Shown here piece after piece: positions 8,001 through 16,028 of a stretch of 23,412 nt of DNA. Each line of letters begins with the position of its first letter. Position 1 is the first letter of the stretch. The notes under the pieces are model-generated. The model did not search any database. It was not told where the DNA came from and saw only the letters and a program-made list of their open reading frames with translations. The stretch covers positions 1 through 23,412 of the forward strand of contig DAOVAN010000008.1 of NCBI GenBank assembly GCA_030671005.1, given 5' to 3'. The translations under genes were made by a program, and so were the position numbers. This DNA is from Caldifarciminota bacterium (lineage in GTDB: Bacteria > Hydrothermota > Tepidihabitantia > SM23-42).

Positions 8001-9248
8001 ATGCAGCCATACCGGATAAAGGTTGTCGAACCTCTCCCCCGTGTCTCACGCCGCGCCAGGAAGGAAATTCTCGATGCAGCTGGCTATAATCCATTCTATT
8101 TCCCTGCAAAATGCGTCACCATCGATCTCATCTCTGATTCTGGCACGGGCGCAATGACTACGCGTCAATGGGCGGCGATGGTGGAAGCCAGAGAAGATTT
8201 CGCAGGACAAAGCTCTTTCGAAGCATTCGTCGGAGAAGCTAAACGGCTGACCGGGTTTTCCTTTATCCAGCCAGTACATCAAGGAAGGAGTGCCGAGAAT
8301 ATCCTCTTCAGGATGTTGCTGAAACCGGGGAACACCGTGCTCGCCAACACCCATTTCGAAACAACGCGTTGTAATATTGAATCGATGGGTTGTCATGCGA
8401 TAGATCTACCATCAACAAAACCGCCTTTTCTTGGTAACATAGATATCGAAGCGCTCGAAAGGCACATCCGGCGAATAAAGGATGTGAAGCTGGTGATCCT
8501 GACCGTCACTAATAATATCAAGGGCGGTCAGCCCGTATCCCTGAACAACATAGCCCAGGCCAGTAGAATCGCACGGAAACATGATATCCTTTTAGTTCTC
8601 GATGCCAGCCGTTTTGCCGACAATGCCCACCTGATAAAAGAGTGTGGTAAGTCCAGAATGAGTATCCGCAGAATATGCCAACGCATGTTCAAACTGGCGG
8701 ATATTCTGTATCTAAGTAACAAGAAGGACGGTCTGGTCAACATCGGTGGCTTCATAGGCACACGTAAAAGGTCATTACATGACAAACTCGTTTTCGAGAT
8801 CATTAGACAGGAAGCTTACCCCACTTCTGGTGGATTGGCGGCACGTGACGTTGCCGCAATGGCTGTGGGATTGTCAGATGCCGTTGATGAAAATCACCTG
8901 CGTGCTCACATCAGCAGCATCAGGTATCTGGCACAGATACTGAAAGAGAACAAGGTCGCCATCTTTGAACCGGTCGGTGGCCATGGAGTCGTTGTCCTTC
9001 CCAAGAAGATCGAGCGTTACTATGCCTTCTCACTAGCGGCGCAGGTCTTCCTCGACACCGGGGTTCGTGCTGGGGTTTTCGAAGATCATCTTAGGTTAGC
9101 CGTTCCCAGAAGAGTATACACGAGTGAACATCTCAAGTTTGCCGGTGAGTCGATTGCACTATCTTATGCCAAAGACTTACCGAGACTACGTCTGGTAAAC
9201 AGACCTCGACAATTTTTCAACTTCTTCGCACGTTTTGCCCTCGCCTAG
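8001..9248 (+). CDS. Divergent tryptophanase/tyrosine phenol-lyase family PLP enzyme
   Basis: This is a cytoplasmic fold-type I PLP enzyme of the beta-eliminating lyase family, 415 residues against about 455-475 for TnaA and Tpl. The cofactor site is intact: SGTGA (47-51), QGR (94-96) for the phosphate, F119 in THFETT for ring stacking, TVTNN (168-172), D201 and R204 in LDASRFADN, and K241-K242 in SNKKDGLVNIGG with K242 as the Schiff-base lysine. The C-terminal LRLAVPRRVYT segment holds the expected carboxylate-binding Arg. Two things differ by alignment from memory: F67 stands where TnaA has catalytic Tyr74 (Tpl Tyr71), and the substrate-specificity segment after GVRA (EIGS in TnaA) is shortened by about 18 residues. 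It ends the operon, 3 nt after the TPR gene, with no amino-acid permease nearby. The fold is certain; tryptophanase or tyrosine phenol-lyase activity is doubtful. Confidence 0.85.
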   Translation: MQPYRIKVVEPLPRVSRRARKEILDAAGYNPFYFPAKCVTIDLISDSGTGAMTTRQWAAMVEAREDFAGQSSFEAFVGEAKRLTGFSFIQPVHQGRSAENILFRMLLKPGNTVLANTHFETTRCNIESMGCHAIDLPSTKPPFLGNIDIEALERHIRRIKDVKLVILTVTNNIKGGQPVSLNNIAQASRIARKHDILLVLDASRFADNAHLIKECGKSRMSIRRICQRMFKLADILYLSNKKDGLVNIGGFIGTRKRSLHDKLVFEIIRQEAYPTSGGLAARDVAAMAVGLSDAVDENHLRAHISSIRYLAQILKENKVAIFEPVGGHGVVVLPKKIERYYAFSLAAQVFLDTGVRAGVFEDHLRLAVPRRVYTSEHLKFAGESIALSYAKDLPRLRLVNRPRQFFNFFARFALA

Positions 9249-9336
9249 ATTTATCTATCTGAACAACCAAAAAGAGCATGGTTCTGAATTGCAGCGGTTT
9301 GCTGTTCTTGATGCGTACTATTAAACTCACCAGCCG

Positions 9337-9375
9337 TCAAAATTGTCTAAATAGTTGACAAATATACAATTTTGA
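9337..9375. promoter_or_regulatory. 10-bp inverted repeat around the clpC -35 (operator candidate)
   Basis: TCAAAATTGT at 9337-9346 and ACAATTTTGA at 9366-9375 are exact reverse complements separated by 19 bp. The -35 of the clpC promoter (9355-9360) lies in the gap and the right arm fills the promoter spacer. CGTCAAA (9335-9341) and GTCTAAA (9345-9351) on the same strand vaguely recall the GGTCAAA heptads of CtsR sites, but their spacing does not fit the CtsR consensus. The rest of 9249-9336 holds only a 4-bp CAGC/GCTG hairpin. Confidence 0.4.
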
Positions 9376-9382
9376 ATACAAT
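9355..9382 (+). promoter_or_regulatory. Promoter of the clpC-bamA-skp operon
   Basis: A perfect -35 TTGACA at 9355-9360 and a near-perfect -10 TACAAT at 9377-9382 are spaced by 16 bp. Transcription would start near 9389, just ahead of the AAGGAGG Shine-Dalgarno at 9391-9397, giving a very short leader before the TTG start at 9403. This is the best promoter match in the window. Confidence 0.65.
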
Positions 9383-9402
9383 GGATTAGTAAGGAGGATG
9401 AT

Positions 9403-11802
9403 TTGCAGGAGAGATTTACCGAAAGGGTAAGGAAAATTCTACACCTTGCACACGATGAAGCATTGAAGTTCAAGAACAACTTCATTGGTACCGAGCATTT
9501 GCTCATGGCGATGATCAAGGAGGGCGAAGGCGTCGGCGCCATGGTTCTCATAAATTTAGGCATTGAGTTAAATGAACTGCGTAAGAGCATTGAGAATTCT
9601 ATTCGCACCGGTCCCGGTGGAAAGATTGATGTGCCCTTCAGTAACGAGGCTCGAGTGTGTCTCAACTATGCCATGGAAGAAGCAAAGAATTTTGGCCATT
9701 CGTATGTTGGCACCGAGCACCTGCTACTGGGGGTCATTCGAACACCGGAAAGCCTTGGCGCTCAAGTGCTCGAATCGGTCGGAGTAGACTACGAAACAGT
9801 GAAGAACGAAATCATACAACTCCTTCGACCCGAGGGTGTGGTGACGAGTAAGAGCCGTGGTAAACAACGAGGATCGGCGTTAGATCTCTTCTCCAGGGAC
9901 CTCACACAGTTAGCAAGAGAGGAGAAACTAGACCCCATAATCGGCCGCGAGAACGAAATCGAAAGGGTCATTCAAGTCCTCTCACGTCGCAAGAAGAACA
10001 ACCCGGTACTTGGGGGTGAGGCAGGCGTTGGCAAGACTGCAATCGTCGAAGGGCTCGCGCAAGACATCGTCGCCGGGAATATCCCTGATTCACTGAAGAA
10101 CAAACGAGTCGTCTCTCTCGACATGGCTTCGATCGTGGCCGGGACAAAATACCGGGGCCAATTCGAGGAAAGATTAAAAGCAGTCATCAACGAAGTTACG
10201 CGCAACAAGGATGTCATCTTGTTCATCGATGAGCTTCACACGATCGTCGGCGCCGGAGCAGCCGAGGGCGCAATTGACGCTTCAAGCATACTCAAACCGG
10301 CCCTGGCACGCGGTGAGATTCAGTGCGTGGGTGCGACAACCCTCGAGGATTATCGGCGCTATATCGAAAAGAACGGCGCACTCGAGCGTCGTTTCCAACC
10401 CATCATGGTGAACCCGCCAACCGTGCAGGAGACGATCAGCATATTGCAGGGGCTGCGCAAGAAATATGAGGACCACCACTTGATAGCGTACACTGATGAA
10501 GCCCTTGAGGCTGCTGTGCGGTTATCGAATCGCTATATCACCGACAGATTCTTACCCGATAAGGCGATTGACGTCATCGACGAGTCGGGTGCCAAAGTGA
10601 AGCTTTCGAAAATCGTGAAGGACGACGCAACGGCCGGACTGGAGATGCAGATAAACGACATCAAAGTAAAGAAGGAGAAGCTTGTTGCCGAGCAGAAGTT
10701 CGAGGATGCTGCACAACTGCGCGATGAGCAGAGGAAATTGATCGACCAATTGCAGCAGCAGAACAAAGCGACCAAGGTTGCCAGGCCAACGGTGAGCGAA
10801 GAGGATATTGCTTTTGTCGTTTCTCGATGGACTGGTATACCTGTTTCACGTATCGAAGAGCGTGAATCAAAGAGATTACTGAAAATGGAAGAGGAGTTGA
10901 AGCAGAAGATAATCAGTCAAAACGAGGCGATTACTGCTATCGCAAAAGCGGTCAGGCGCAGCCGTGCCGGAGTGAAAGACCCCAGGAGACCGATAGGCTC
11001 TTTCGTCTTTCTTGGCCCCACCGGTGTGGGTAAGACCGAACTCGCTCGACGTCTTGCCGAGTTTCTGTTCGGTGATATAAACTCACTGATAAGCCTTGAT
11101 ATGTCGGAATTCATGGAGAAGTTCAATGTATCAAGATTGATCGGTGCACCACCTGGATATGTCGGCTATGAGGAAGGCGGTCAGCTGACAGAAAAGGTCC
11201 GACGAAAGCCTTACTCGGTTGTGCTTTTTGACGAAATCGAGAAGGCACATCCTGATGTGTTTAACATCCTCCTGCAGATTCTCGAAGATGGACAACTCAC
11301 GGATTCATACGGTCGCCGTGTCGATTTTAAGAACACCGTCATCATCATGACTTCAAACATCGGTACTGCCGACATAAAAAGAAGTGACGGTATGGGTTTC
11401 ACCAAAATCACCGATGCAGTCTCGTATGAAAAAATGAAGACAAAACTCATGGAGGAAGTGAAGAAACTATTCTCACCGGAATTCCTCAACCGCATTGACG
11501 AAATAATCGTCTTCAAGAAGCTCGACAAGGACGACATGAAACAGATCATCGATATTCTCATAACCGAAGTCGAAGAAAGACTGCACGAGAAAAACATGAA
11601 ATTGGAACTGGACGAGTCGAGCAAAGAACTACTCGTTGAAACCGGCTTCGATGCCGAGTTCGGCGCTCGTCCGCTCAAGAGAACAATCAGGAAACTGATC
11701 GAAGACCCACTCTCAGAAGCGATCCTCAAGGGAAACATCAAAGAAGGCAAGCGTATCAAACTCGTAAGGTCAGGAGAAAAAATAGAGTTCACACAGAAAT
11801 GA
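9403..11802 (+). CDS. clpC: ATP-dependent Clp protease ATP-binding subunit ClpC
   Basis: ClpC is a hexameric AAA+ unfoldase that feeds proteins into ClpP. It is 799 residues. The order is two Clp_N repeats (about 3-145, starting ERFTERVRKIL), AAA-1 with Walker A GEAGVGKT (205-212) and Walker B ILFIDE, a central UVR-type coiled coil (about 425-451, FEDAAQLRDEQRKL) that marks ClpC rather than ClpB or ClpA, and AAA-2 with GPTGVGKTE near residue 540 and LFDEIEKAHPDV. A C-terminal D2-small domain follows (FGARPLKR). The Walker A-1 context is GGEAGVGKT, whereas most ClpC have IGEPGVGKT. The start is TTG: AAGGAGG at 9391-9397 is 5 nt upstream and the translated N-terminus matches the family. The stop overlaps bamA in ATGA. 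ClpP is not in the window. Confidence 0.95.
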   Translation: MQERFTERVRKILHLAHDEALKFKNNFIGTEHLLMAMIKEGEGVGAMVLINLGIELNELRKSIENSIRTGPGGKIDVPFSNEARVCLNYAMEEAKNFGHSYVGTEHLLLGVIRTPESLGAQVLESVGVDYETVKNEIIQLLRPEGVVTSKSRGKQRGSALDLFSRDLTQLAREEKLDPIIGRENEIERVIQVLSRRKKNNPVLGGEAGVGKTAIVEGLAQDIVAGNIPDSLKNKRVVSLDMASIVAGTKYRGQFEERLKAVINEVTRNKDVILFIDELHTIVGAGAAEGAIDASSILKPALARGEIQCVGATTLEDYRRYIEKNGALERRFQPIMVNPPTVQETISILQGLRKKYEDHHLIAYTDEALEAAVRLSNRYITDRFLPDKAIDVIDESGAKVKLSKIVKDDATAGLEMQINDIKVKKEKLVAEQKFEDAAQLRDEQRKLIDQLQQQNKATKVARPTVSEEDIAFVVSRWTGIPVSRIEERESKRLLKMEEELKQKIISQNEAITAIAKAVRRSRAGVKDPRRPIGSFVFLGPTGVGKTELARRLAEFLFGDINSLISLDMSEFMEKFNVSRLIGAPPGYVGYEEGGQLTEKVRRKPYSVVLFDEIEKAHPDVFNILLQILEDGQLTDSYGRRVDFKNTVIIMTSNIGTADIKRSDGMGFTKITDAVSYEKMKTKLMEEVKKLFSPEFLNRIDEIIVFKKLDKDDMKQIIDILITEVEERLHEKNMKLELDESSKELLVETGFDAEFGARPLKRTIRKLIEDPLSEAILKGNIKEGKRIKLVRSGEKIEFTQK

Positions 11803-14009
11803 TGCTTTTGTTTTTTCTCCTGAGTTATACAATAGTTGACGTCGACGTCGACGCGAAATGGACAGACGATCAGCTAATTATTGAAACGAGTGGCTTCACG
11901 GCTGGCAGTACATTCAAAAATGAACAGCTGACCGAAGCGATCAACAATCTCTCCAAGCTGCGCCTCTTCAATTTCATTGCAATAGACACCTCTATTGTCG
12001 GTGACGGGATTTTTGTGAAGATCATCGTCGAAGAGGCCCCATTCTTGAAGGATCTCCCCGAGTTCATCGGTAACAGGAAAATAAAAGACCGCGATTTAAA
12101 CAAGGTAGTAGGTTTCCGGGCAGGGCAGATCCTCAACGACAAAACCATATTTGATGCACGCAACAATATCCTGGAGCTCTACGACGAAAAACACTTCTAC
12201 GACACCAGGGTGCGCGATAGCATAGCCATCGACACTCTGCACAAGGCCAGGATGTTCTTCATAATCGATGAAGGCAGTCAGCCCCGTATTGATAAGATCA
12301 TAATCAACGGTAATAATTCGCTCTCCGATAAGAAGATCAAGGGAAAGATGGATACCAAAGAAATCGGATTCCTTCGTTCAGGAAAATTGACTGAAGAGAA
12401 ATTGGCTGAAGACATAGAGAAGATTGCTGCGTTCTATAAGGAGAACGGTTTCCTCGACGTGGCAGTGGAACAGCCCGTCATCGATGTGATCGGTGATAGA
12501 TTCACGATAACCATCAACCTCGTGGAAAACAAGAAATACTACGTTGGCGATATTGCATTCAACGGCAACACATTGTTCCCTGACCGATATCTAACGAACA
12601 TGATCAGACTGGAAAGTGGTGGCGTCTACAACCTGGCAAAATCAGAAGAGAGCCTGCAGAACATGTATTCGATCTACGCGGATGAGGGGTACATATACGG
12701 CTCTATCGTGCCGATCGAGAATGTGAGGGATAGCATAATCGACATCGAATATGTATTCAATGAATCTTCGCCGGCAAACATAGAACGCGTATTAATCACC
12801 GGTAATTTCCGGACCAGAGAGAAGGTCATAAGAAGAGAGCTCTTTACCATTCCCGGGGAGCGATACCGGCGTGCGGGTGTCGTGAGGAGCCAGCGGGAGA
12901 TCTTCAATCTGGGATTCTTCGAGGACGTTCAGGTACTGCCCGGGACGCCTGACGACAGCGGCAACATAGATCTCATATTCAATGTCAAAGAGAAAGAAGG
13001 GGTGGGTACGTTCGGCGGTGGTGTCTCATATTCAGCGCAAGATAGGCTTACCGGGTACATAGAGGTGTCTCATCCAAACATTTTCGGCCGGGGTCAGCGT
13101 ATCCACACAAAATTTGAGCTGGGTGGAAGATTGACCAACTTCCAGGTTGGTTTTGTCGAACCGTGGTTCCTGGACACAAGAACGTCCGCCGGCATCGATC
13201 TCTATTATGTCAATCGCAATTGGGATTACTACAACAAACGTGATCTTGGTCTTTCAACCAATTTCTCTTTTCCATTCTATCTTGATTACACCCGATTCAA
13301 CTACAATTTTAGAGTAGAGCGTACCCAGGTACTGGACATCTCAAGAACCTACGAGCCGCCCGAAACGGGTTACAGTCTATATGATGACACAATACCCAAA
13401 TGGACGGTTGCCAATGCTTTTACTATCACACGAGACGCGCGTGACTACATATTCAACGCATCAAGTGGGTCATACATGTCACTGAGTGCCGAGTTAGCCA
13501 ATAAGGTGTTGTTCGCCAATGTCGATTACAGCCGCTACATGTTCGATGCGAGGGCATACTTTCCCCTGTTCTGGAAGGTCGTATTGATGACCCGCATGAA
13601 GGCAGGGATCGTCACGAGCCGTGATGGCGATGATGAAGTACCTATTTACAAACGCTTCTATGCTGGTGGCATCGGTCCGGACGGTGTACGGGGTTACCCC
13701 GACCGCTCACTATCGCCGCGTGACGAAACCGGACGAGCCATTGGTGGAAATGCCCTTTGGGTGAACAACATCGAACTGAAAGTGAAGTTTTCACAGAGTC
13801 TTGCCTTCCTGGTCTTCTATGATCTGGGCAATACCTTTCCGTCCTACAGAGACATGAACCTGCACGACCTGTACCGGGGTGCGGGCATGGGTATAAGGGT
13901 TGAGGTTCCGATGATGGGCGTAATCGGATTTGATTTTGGTTATGGATTTGATCGTGAACGCCCGGGATTCGAACCCCACTTCCAGATAAACCCGTTTGGC
14001 ATGTTCTGA
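11799..14009 (+). CDS. bamA: Outer-membrane protein assembly factor BamA (Omp85)
   Basis: BamA folds and inserts beta-barrel proteins into the outer membrane. It is 736 residues. The N-terminal half (about 25-400) is a string of POTRA domains, recognisable by repeated beta-alpha-alpha-beta-beta units such as PRIDKIIINGNNSLSDKKI, YVGDIAFNGNTLFPDRYL and NIERVLITGNFRTREKVI with RRELFTIPGERY. The barrel follows from about 400, with YIEVSHPNIFGRGQ and the loop-6 VRGY motif near residues 629-632. The chain ends FQINPFGMF, a terminal aromatic barrel signal. The start is ATGA-coupled to clpC; an ATG one codon later is equally possible. The signal sequence (MMLLFFLLSYTIV) is short and has no basic residue, and is followed by a VDVDVD run. 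The downstream gene is a Skp-type chaperone, the usual partner. Confidence 0.93.
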   Translation: MMLLFFLLSYTIVDVDVDAKWTDDQLIIETSGFTAGSTFKNEQLTEAINNLSKLRLFNFIAIDTSIVGDGIFVKIIVEEAPFLKDLPEFIGNRKIKDRDLNKVVGFRAGQILNDKTIFDARNNILELYDEKHFYDTRVRDSIAIDTLHKARMFFIIDEGSQPRIDKIIINGNNSLSDKKIKGKMDTKEIGFLRSGKLTEEKLAEDIEKIAAFYKENGFLDVAVEQPVIDVIGDRFTITINLVENKKYYVGDIAFNGNTLFPDRYLTNMIRLESGGVYNLAKSEESLQNMYSIYADEGYIYGSIVPIENVRDSIIDIEYVFNESSPANIERVLITGNFRTREKVIRRELFTIPGERYRRAGVVRSQREIFNLGFFEDVQVLPGTPDDSGNIDLIFNVKEKEGVGTFGGGVSYSAQDRLTGYIEVSHPNIFGRGQRIHTKFELGGRLTNFQVGFVEPWFLDTRTSAGIDLYYVNRNWDYYNKRDLGLSTNFSFPFYLDYTRFNYNFRVERTQVLDISRTYEPPETGYSLYDDTIPKWTVANAFTITRDARDYIFNASSGSYMSLSAELANKVLFANVDYSRYMFDARAYFPLFWKVVLMTRMKAGIVTSRDGDDEVPIYKRFYAGGIGPDGVRGYPDRSLSPRDETGRAIGGNALWVNNIELKVKFSQSLAFLVFYDLGNTFPSYRDMNLHDLYRGAGMGIRVEVPMMGVIGFDFGYGFDRERPGFEPHFQINPFGMF
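11835..11852 (+). repeat. Hexanucleotide tandem repeat (three units) in the bamA 5' end
   Basis: GTTGAC, GTCGAC, GTCGAC lie head to tail and encode Val-Asp three times (residues 13-18), just after the hydrophobic export segment. Because the unit is 6 bp, copy change would keep the frame. Confidence 0.6.
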
Positions 14010-14018
14010 TGAGGTAAC

Positions 14019-14969
14019 ATGAAAAGAATTTTACCGATACTTTTTATATTATGTTCTATGGTTGTTTCCAAAGAAACAAAGATTGGTCTCGTCGATGCCA
14101 CTCGCGTCATGAGTGACTATCAGGCGACCGCCACCGCGAGCGCTGAATTCAATGAATTCGTCAGCACGTATCGAGATTCCGCAACCACATTGAAAAGGCA
14201 AATAGAAGAACTGCAATCAGAGAGCGAGAGTCAGAAACTCGTCCTGTCGGAACAAGCATTGCTGAGGAAGAAAGACGAAATCGATGCGTTAACAAGGGTT
14301 TACAACCAATTTCTGCAGGAGATTTTCGGCACCGGCGGCAGGGTGGAACAGAAAAACGATGAATTGATGACACCATTGCTGGGCAAGATCAATGACGCAA
14401 TTGCCCTGGTCGCAGAAAGGGAGGGTTTTCAGATAATCCTGGAACTCTCTGAAGGCGTATACTATGCAGCAAGCGAATTCGACGTGACCGACTTGGTAAT
14501 AAACGAACTCAATCTCGAGTACGGGCCGACCACGCTTCCGGCCACAGAATTGAAGCGGTCTATTGTCGTCTTTCCATTCAAGGAAGAAAATCCCGAAGCG
14601 GTCAATGCGGGACTCGGACAACGCTGTCAGGATGAGCTATATCGTGCGATCCAGGCATTCTCTAATAGGTTTGATATCACTCATAAGACTACCGTCAATA
14701 TGGAAATCGTCAGGCGTGGTCTCGGTGTTAATGTTATTGATGATAACCAGGCCTATGACATTGGTGTGACGCTACTGTGTGATTACATCGTTATTGGAAG
14801 GGTTTCCAAGATCAGCACCAAGGTCGACTACACGATATCACTAAGGGATGTCAAGGAAAGAAAAGAGATATCACGCAGAAGTAGCAGCGTCACCGAGGAA
14901 GTAAAGCTTTACGAAGCACTCAACAATGACCTGAGGGGTCTACTCCAAGAAATACAGCAATCACCGTAG
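14019..14969 (+). CDS. Skp/OmpH-type periplasmic chaperone fused to a CsgG/LpoB-like C-terminal domain
   Basis: This 316-residue periplasmic protein is about twice the size of normal Skp (160-190). The ATG follows GAGGT at 14011-14015. A signal peptide (MKRILPILFILCSMVV, cleavage near 17) precedes the OmpH-like part at about 20-165. KIGLVDATRVMSDYQ is the conserved first strand, a long charged coiled coil covers about 45-115, and GFQIILELSEGVYYASEFDVTDLVI is the closing strand-helix pair. A second domain (about 178-316) begins KRSIVVFPFKEEN and continues with GLGQRCQDELYRAI, VRRGLGVNVIDDNQAYDIGVTLLCDYIVIG and a beta strand-rich end. This is the pattern of the CsgG/LpoB/TolB-N-like fold found in envelope lipoproteins. 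No lipobox is seen. Position after bamA supports a role in barrel delivery; the extra domain's job is unknown. Confidence 0.8.
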   Translation: MKRILPILFILCSMVVSKETKIGLVDATRVMSDYQATATASAEFNEFVSTYRDSATTLKRQIEELQSESESQKLVLSEQALLRKKDEIDALTRVYNQFLQEIFGTGGRVEQKNDELMTPLLGKINDAIALVAEREGFQIILELSEGVYYAASEFDVTDLVINELNLEYGPTTLPATELKRSIVVFPFKEENPEAVNAGLGQRCQDELYRAIQAFSNRFDITHKTTVNMEIVRRGLGVNVIDDNQAYDIGVTLLCDYIVIGRVSKISTKVDYTISLRDVKERKEISRRSSSVTEEVKLYEALNNDLRGLLQEIQQSP

Positions 14970-14996
14970 CCGTAGTTGTACCACGAAGCGGCGCAT

Positions 14997-15449
14997 CTAC
15001 CGGGGGTGTAGGCGTTTCACCTCTTGGATCATACGTTTGATCTCGCGTTCAAACTCGTCTTGAAATATGAGGTACCTTGCCTGCTGGTTCGGCGTCAGCA
15101 TCTTTCGTAACTCCTGTCTTTTCATGACCTGACGCTCAACCCGGCCCTTGAAAATATCCTCATATCTCGTCAGGGTTTCGATTATCTCTATGTCGGGCGC
15201 GCTATCCTGGACGAGGATTCTCAATTCCCCCAGAATCTGCTGCTGTTTGCTACGAAACTCACGGTCTACCTTCTGAAGCTCATTCAGCTTCGGGAAGAAC
15301 TCAATTGCCTGTTCCGTTGTCAGGTCCAGCTCCTTTGTGAGACGGTATATTCTTACGTTCTCAATGATCACCCTGGGGTCGTGCTTCTCATTATTCTGAG
15401 CGAAAGAAATCGCGAAAAGAATCGTCAACACGACGAGAAATCTTTTCAT
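14997..15449 (-). CDS. Spy/CpxP-like (LTXXQ) periplasmic protein
   Basis: This is a small (150-residue) exported helical protein, probably a periplasmic chaperone or stress sensor. The longer frame to 15470 is not used: the ATG at 15449 is preceded on the minus strand by AGGAGGT and starts a clean signal peptide (MKRFLVVLTILFAISFAQ). The mature chain is all charged helix and shows two LTxxQ-type motifs, LTTEQ at 43-47 and LTPNQ at 118-122, the second followed by QARYLIFQDEFEREI. LTxxQ motifs mark Spy, CpxP and zinc-resistance-associated ZraP relatives. It follows the anti-sigma factor by 33 nt, so it is likely a member and perhaps a target of that stress regulon. It ends 27 bp from the convergent Skp gene with no clear terminator between them. 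Confidence 0.75.
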   Translation of the reverse strand: MKRFLVVLTILFAISFAQNNEKHDPRVIIENVRIYRLTKELDLTTEQAIEFFPKLNELQKVDREFRSKQQQILGELRILVQDSAPDIEIIETLTRYEDIFKGRVERQVMKRQELRKMLTPNQQARYLIFQDEFEREIKRMIQEVKRLHPR

Positions 15450-15473
15450 ACTACCTCCTGTATTTGGCACCCA

Positions 15474-15490
15474 GTACCTGCACTAGGTAC
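15474..15490. other. Small hairpin between anti-sigma and Spy-like genes
   Basis: GTACCT (15474-15479) and AGGTAC (15485-15490) form a 6-bp stem with a 5-nt loop that covers the anti-sigma stop codon. It has no T-tract, so it could be a processing or attenuation site inside the operon. Support is weak. Confidence 0.25.
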
Positions 15491-16028
15491 CGATCGCATA
15501 TTTTTGATTGAGGACATCAATCAGTTCCCTTTTTTCATCAACTGTTAACTGTTCAATTGCCTCTTCGGCGTCAAACGACAAATGATCCTCTATCGAGATT
15601 AACTCCTTTGCCACATCCTTGGTGACTATACCTTGCATGGCAACGTAGGCCACATCCTCATCTTCAATGAGAATCGATACCGGAATGCTCAATTCTACAT
15701 CGTTATTTGTCGGCCTAATAATAACAACAAAAACCGCCGCTACAGCAAAAGCTGGTATCAGGATCTTGGCGATTTTTTTCAGCGGAAATCGTTTTGGATA
15801 AATCATTCGTTGCCTGGCTCTCACCTTTACCCCTTCAAAAAAATCTTTCGACGGAAGCTCTATCTCGTCACTATCCATCACTCCATGTAATCTCTTGAGC
15901 CTCTCGTATTCCTTACCGCAATCCACACAATCTTTGAGGTGCCGGAATAATTTCTCCTGTTCTGCCGGAGTCAGTCCATCCTCTATTGAATCAACCATCA
16001 ACTCCTGGAAATCATCGCATACTTTCAT
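15483..16028 (-). CDS. Anti-sigma factor with ZAS zinc-finger and one membrane helix
   Basis: This 181-residue membrane protein is expected to bind and hold the ECF sigma factor encoded just upstream. The ATG at 16028-16026 overlaps the sigma stop in ATGA, which I take as the start; a TTG two codons earlier is less likely. The N-terminal domain has the zf-HC2/ZAS motif H30-x3-C34-x2-C37 with C4 ahead of it. A single transmembrane helix lies at about 86-105 (IAKILIPAFAVAAVFVVII) after a basic stretch, so the finger is cytoplasmic. The C-terminal ~75 residues are periplasmic and acidic, ending in a helical EAIEQLTVDEKRELIDVL segment that resembles the LTxxQ-style region of its neighbour. Release by redox change at the zinc site or by proteolysis of the periplasmic part are both plausible; neither is shown. 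Confidence 0.88.
   Translation of the reverse strand: MKVCDDFQELMVDSIEDGLTPAEQEKLFRHLKDCVDCGKEYERLKRLHGVMDSDEIELPSKDFFEGVKVRARQRMIYPKRFPLKKIAKILIPAFAVAAVFVVIIRPTNNDVELSIPVSILIEDEDVAYVAMQGIVTKDVAKELISIEDHLSFDAEEAIEQLTVDEKRELIDVLNQKYAIGT

Noticed and set aside
9335..9351. CtsR-type operator in front of clpC
   Set aside because: CGTCAAA and GTCTAAA do not keep the heptad-3-heptad spacing of CtsR boxes, and no ctsR gene or Firmicutes context is present.
11211..11792. 193-codon open frame on the minus strand
   Set aside because: It is antisense to conserved clpC AAA-2 sequence, is very serine-rich and has no ribosome-binding site. It is a shadow of the real gene.
13945..13985. Sequence resembling a tRNA T-arm on the minus strand (GGTTCGAATCC)
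   Set aside because: It lies inside bamA. The flanking bases pair only three deep, and no anticodon arm or acceptor stem is present. It encodes the PGFEP part of the barrel.
15450..15470. Longer start for the Spy-like gene
   Set aside because: Seven extra residues (MPNTGGS) would precede the signal peptide and the AGGAGGT site would become coding.
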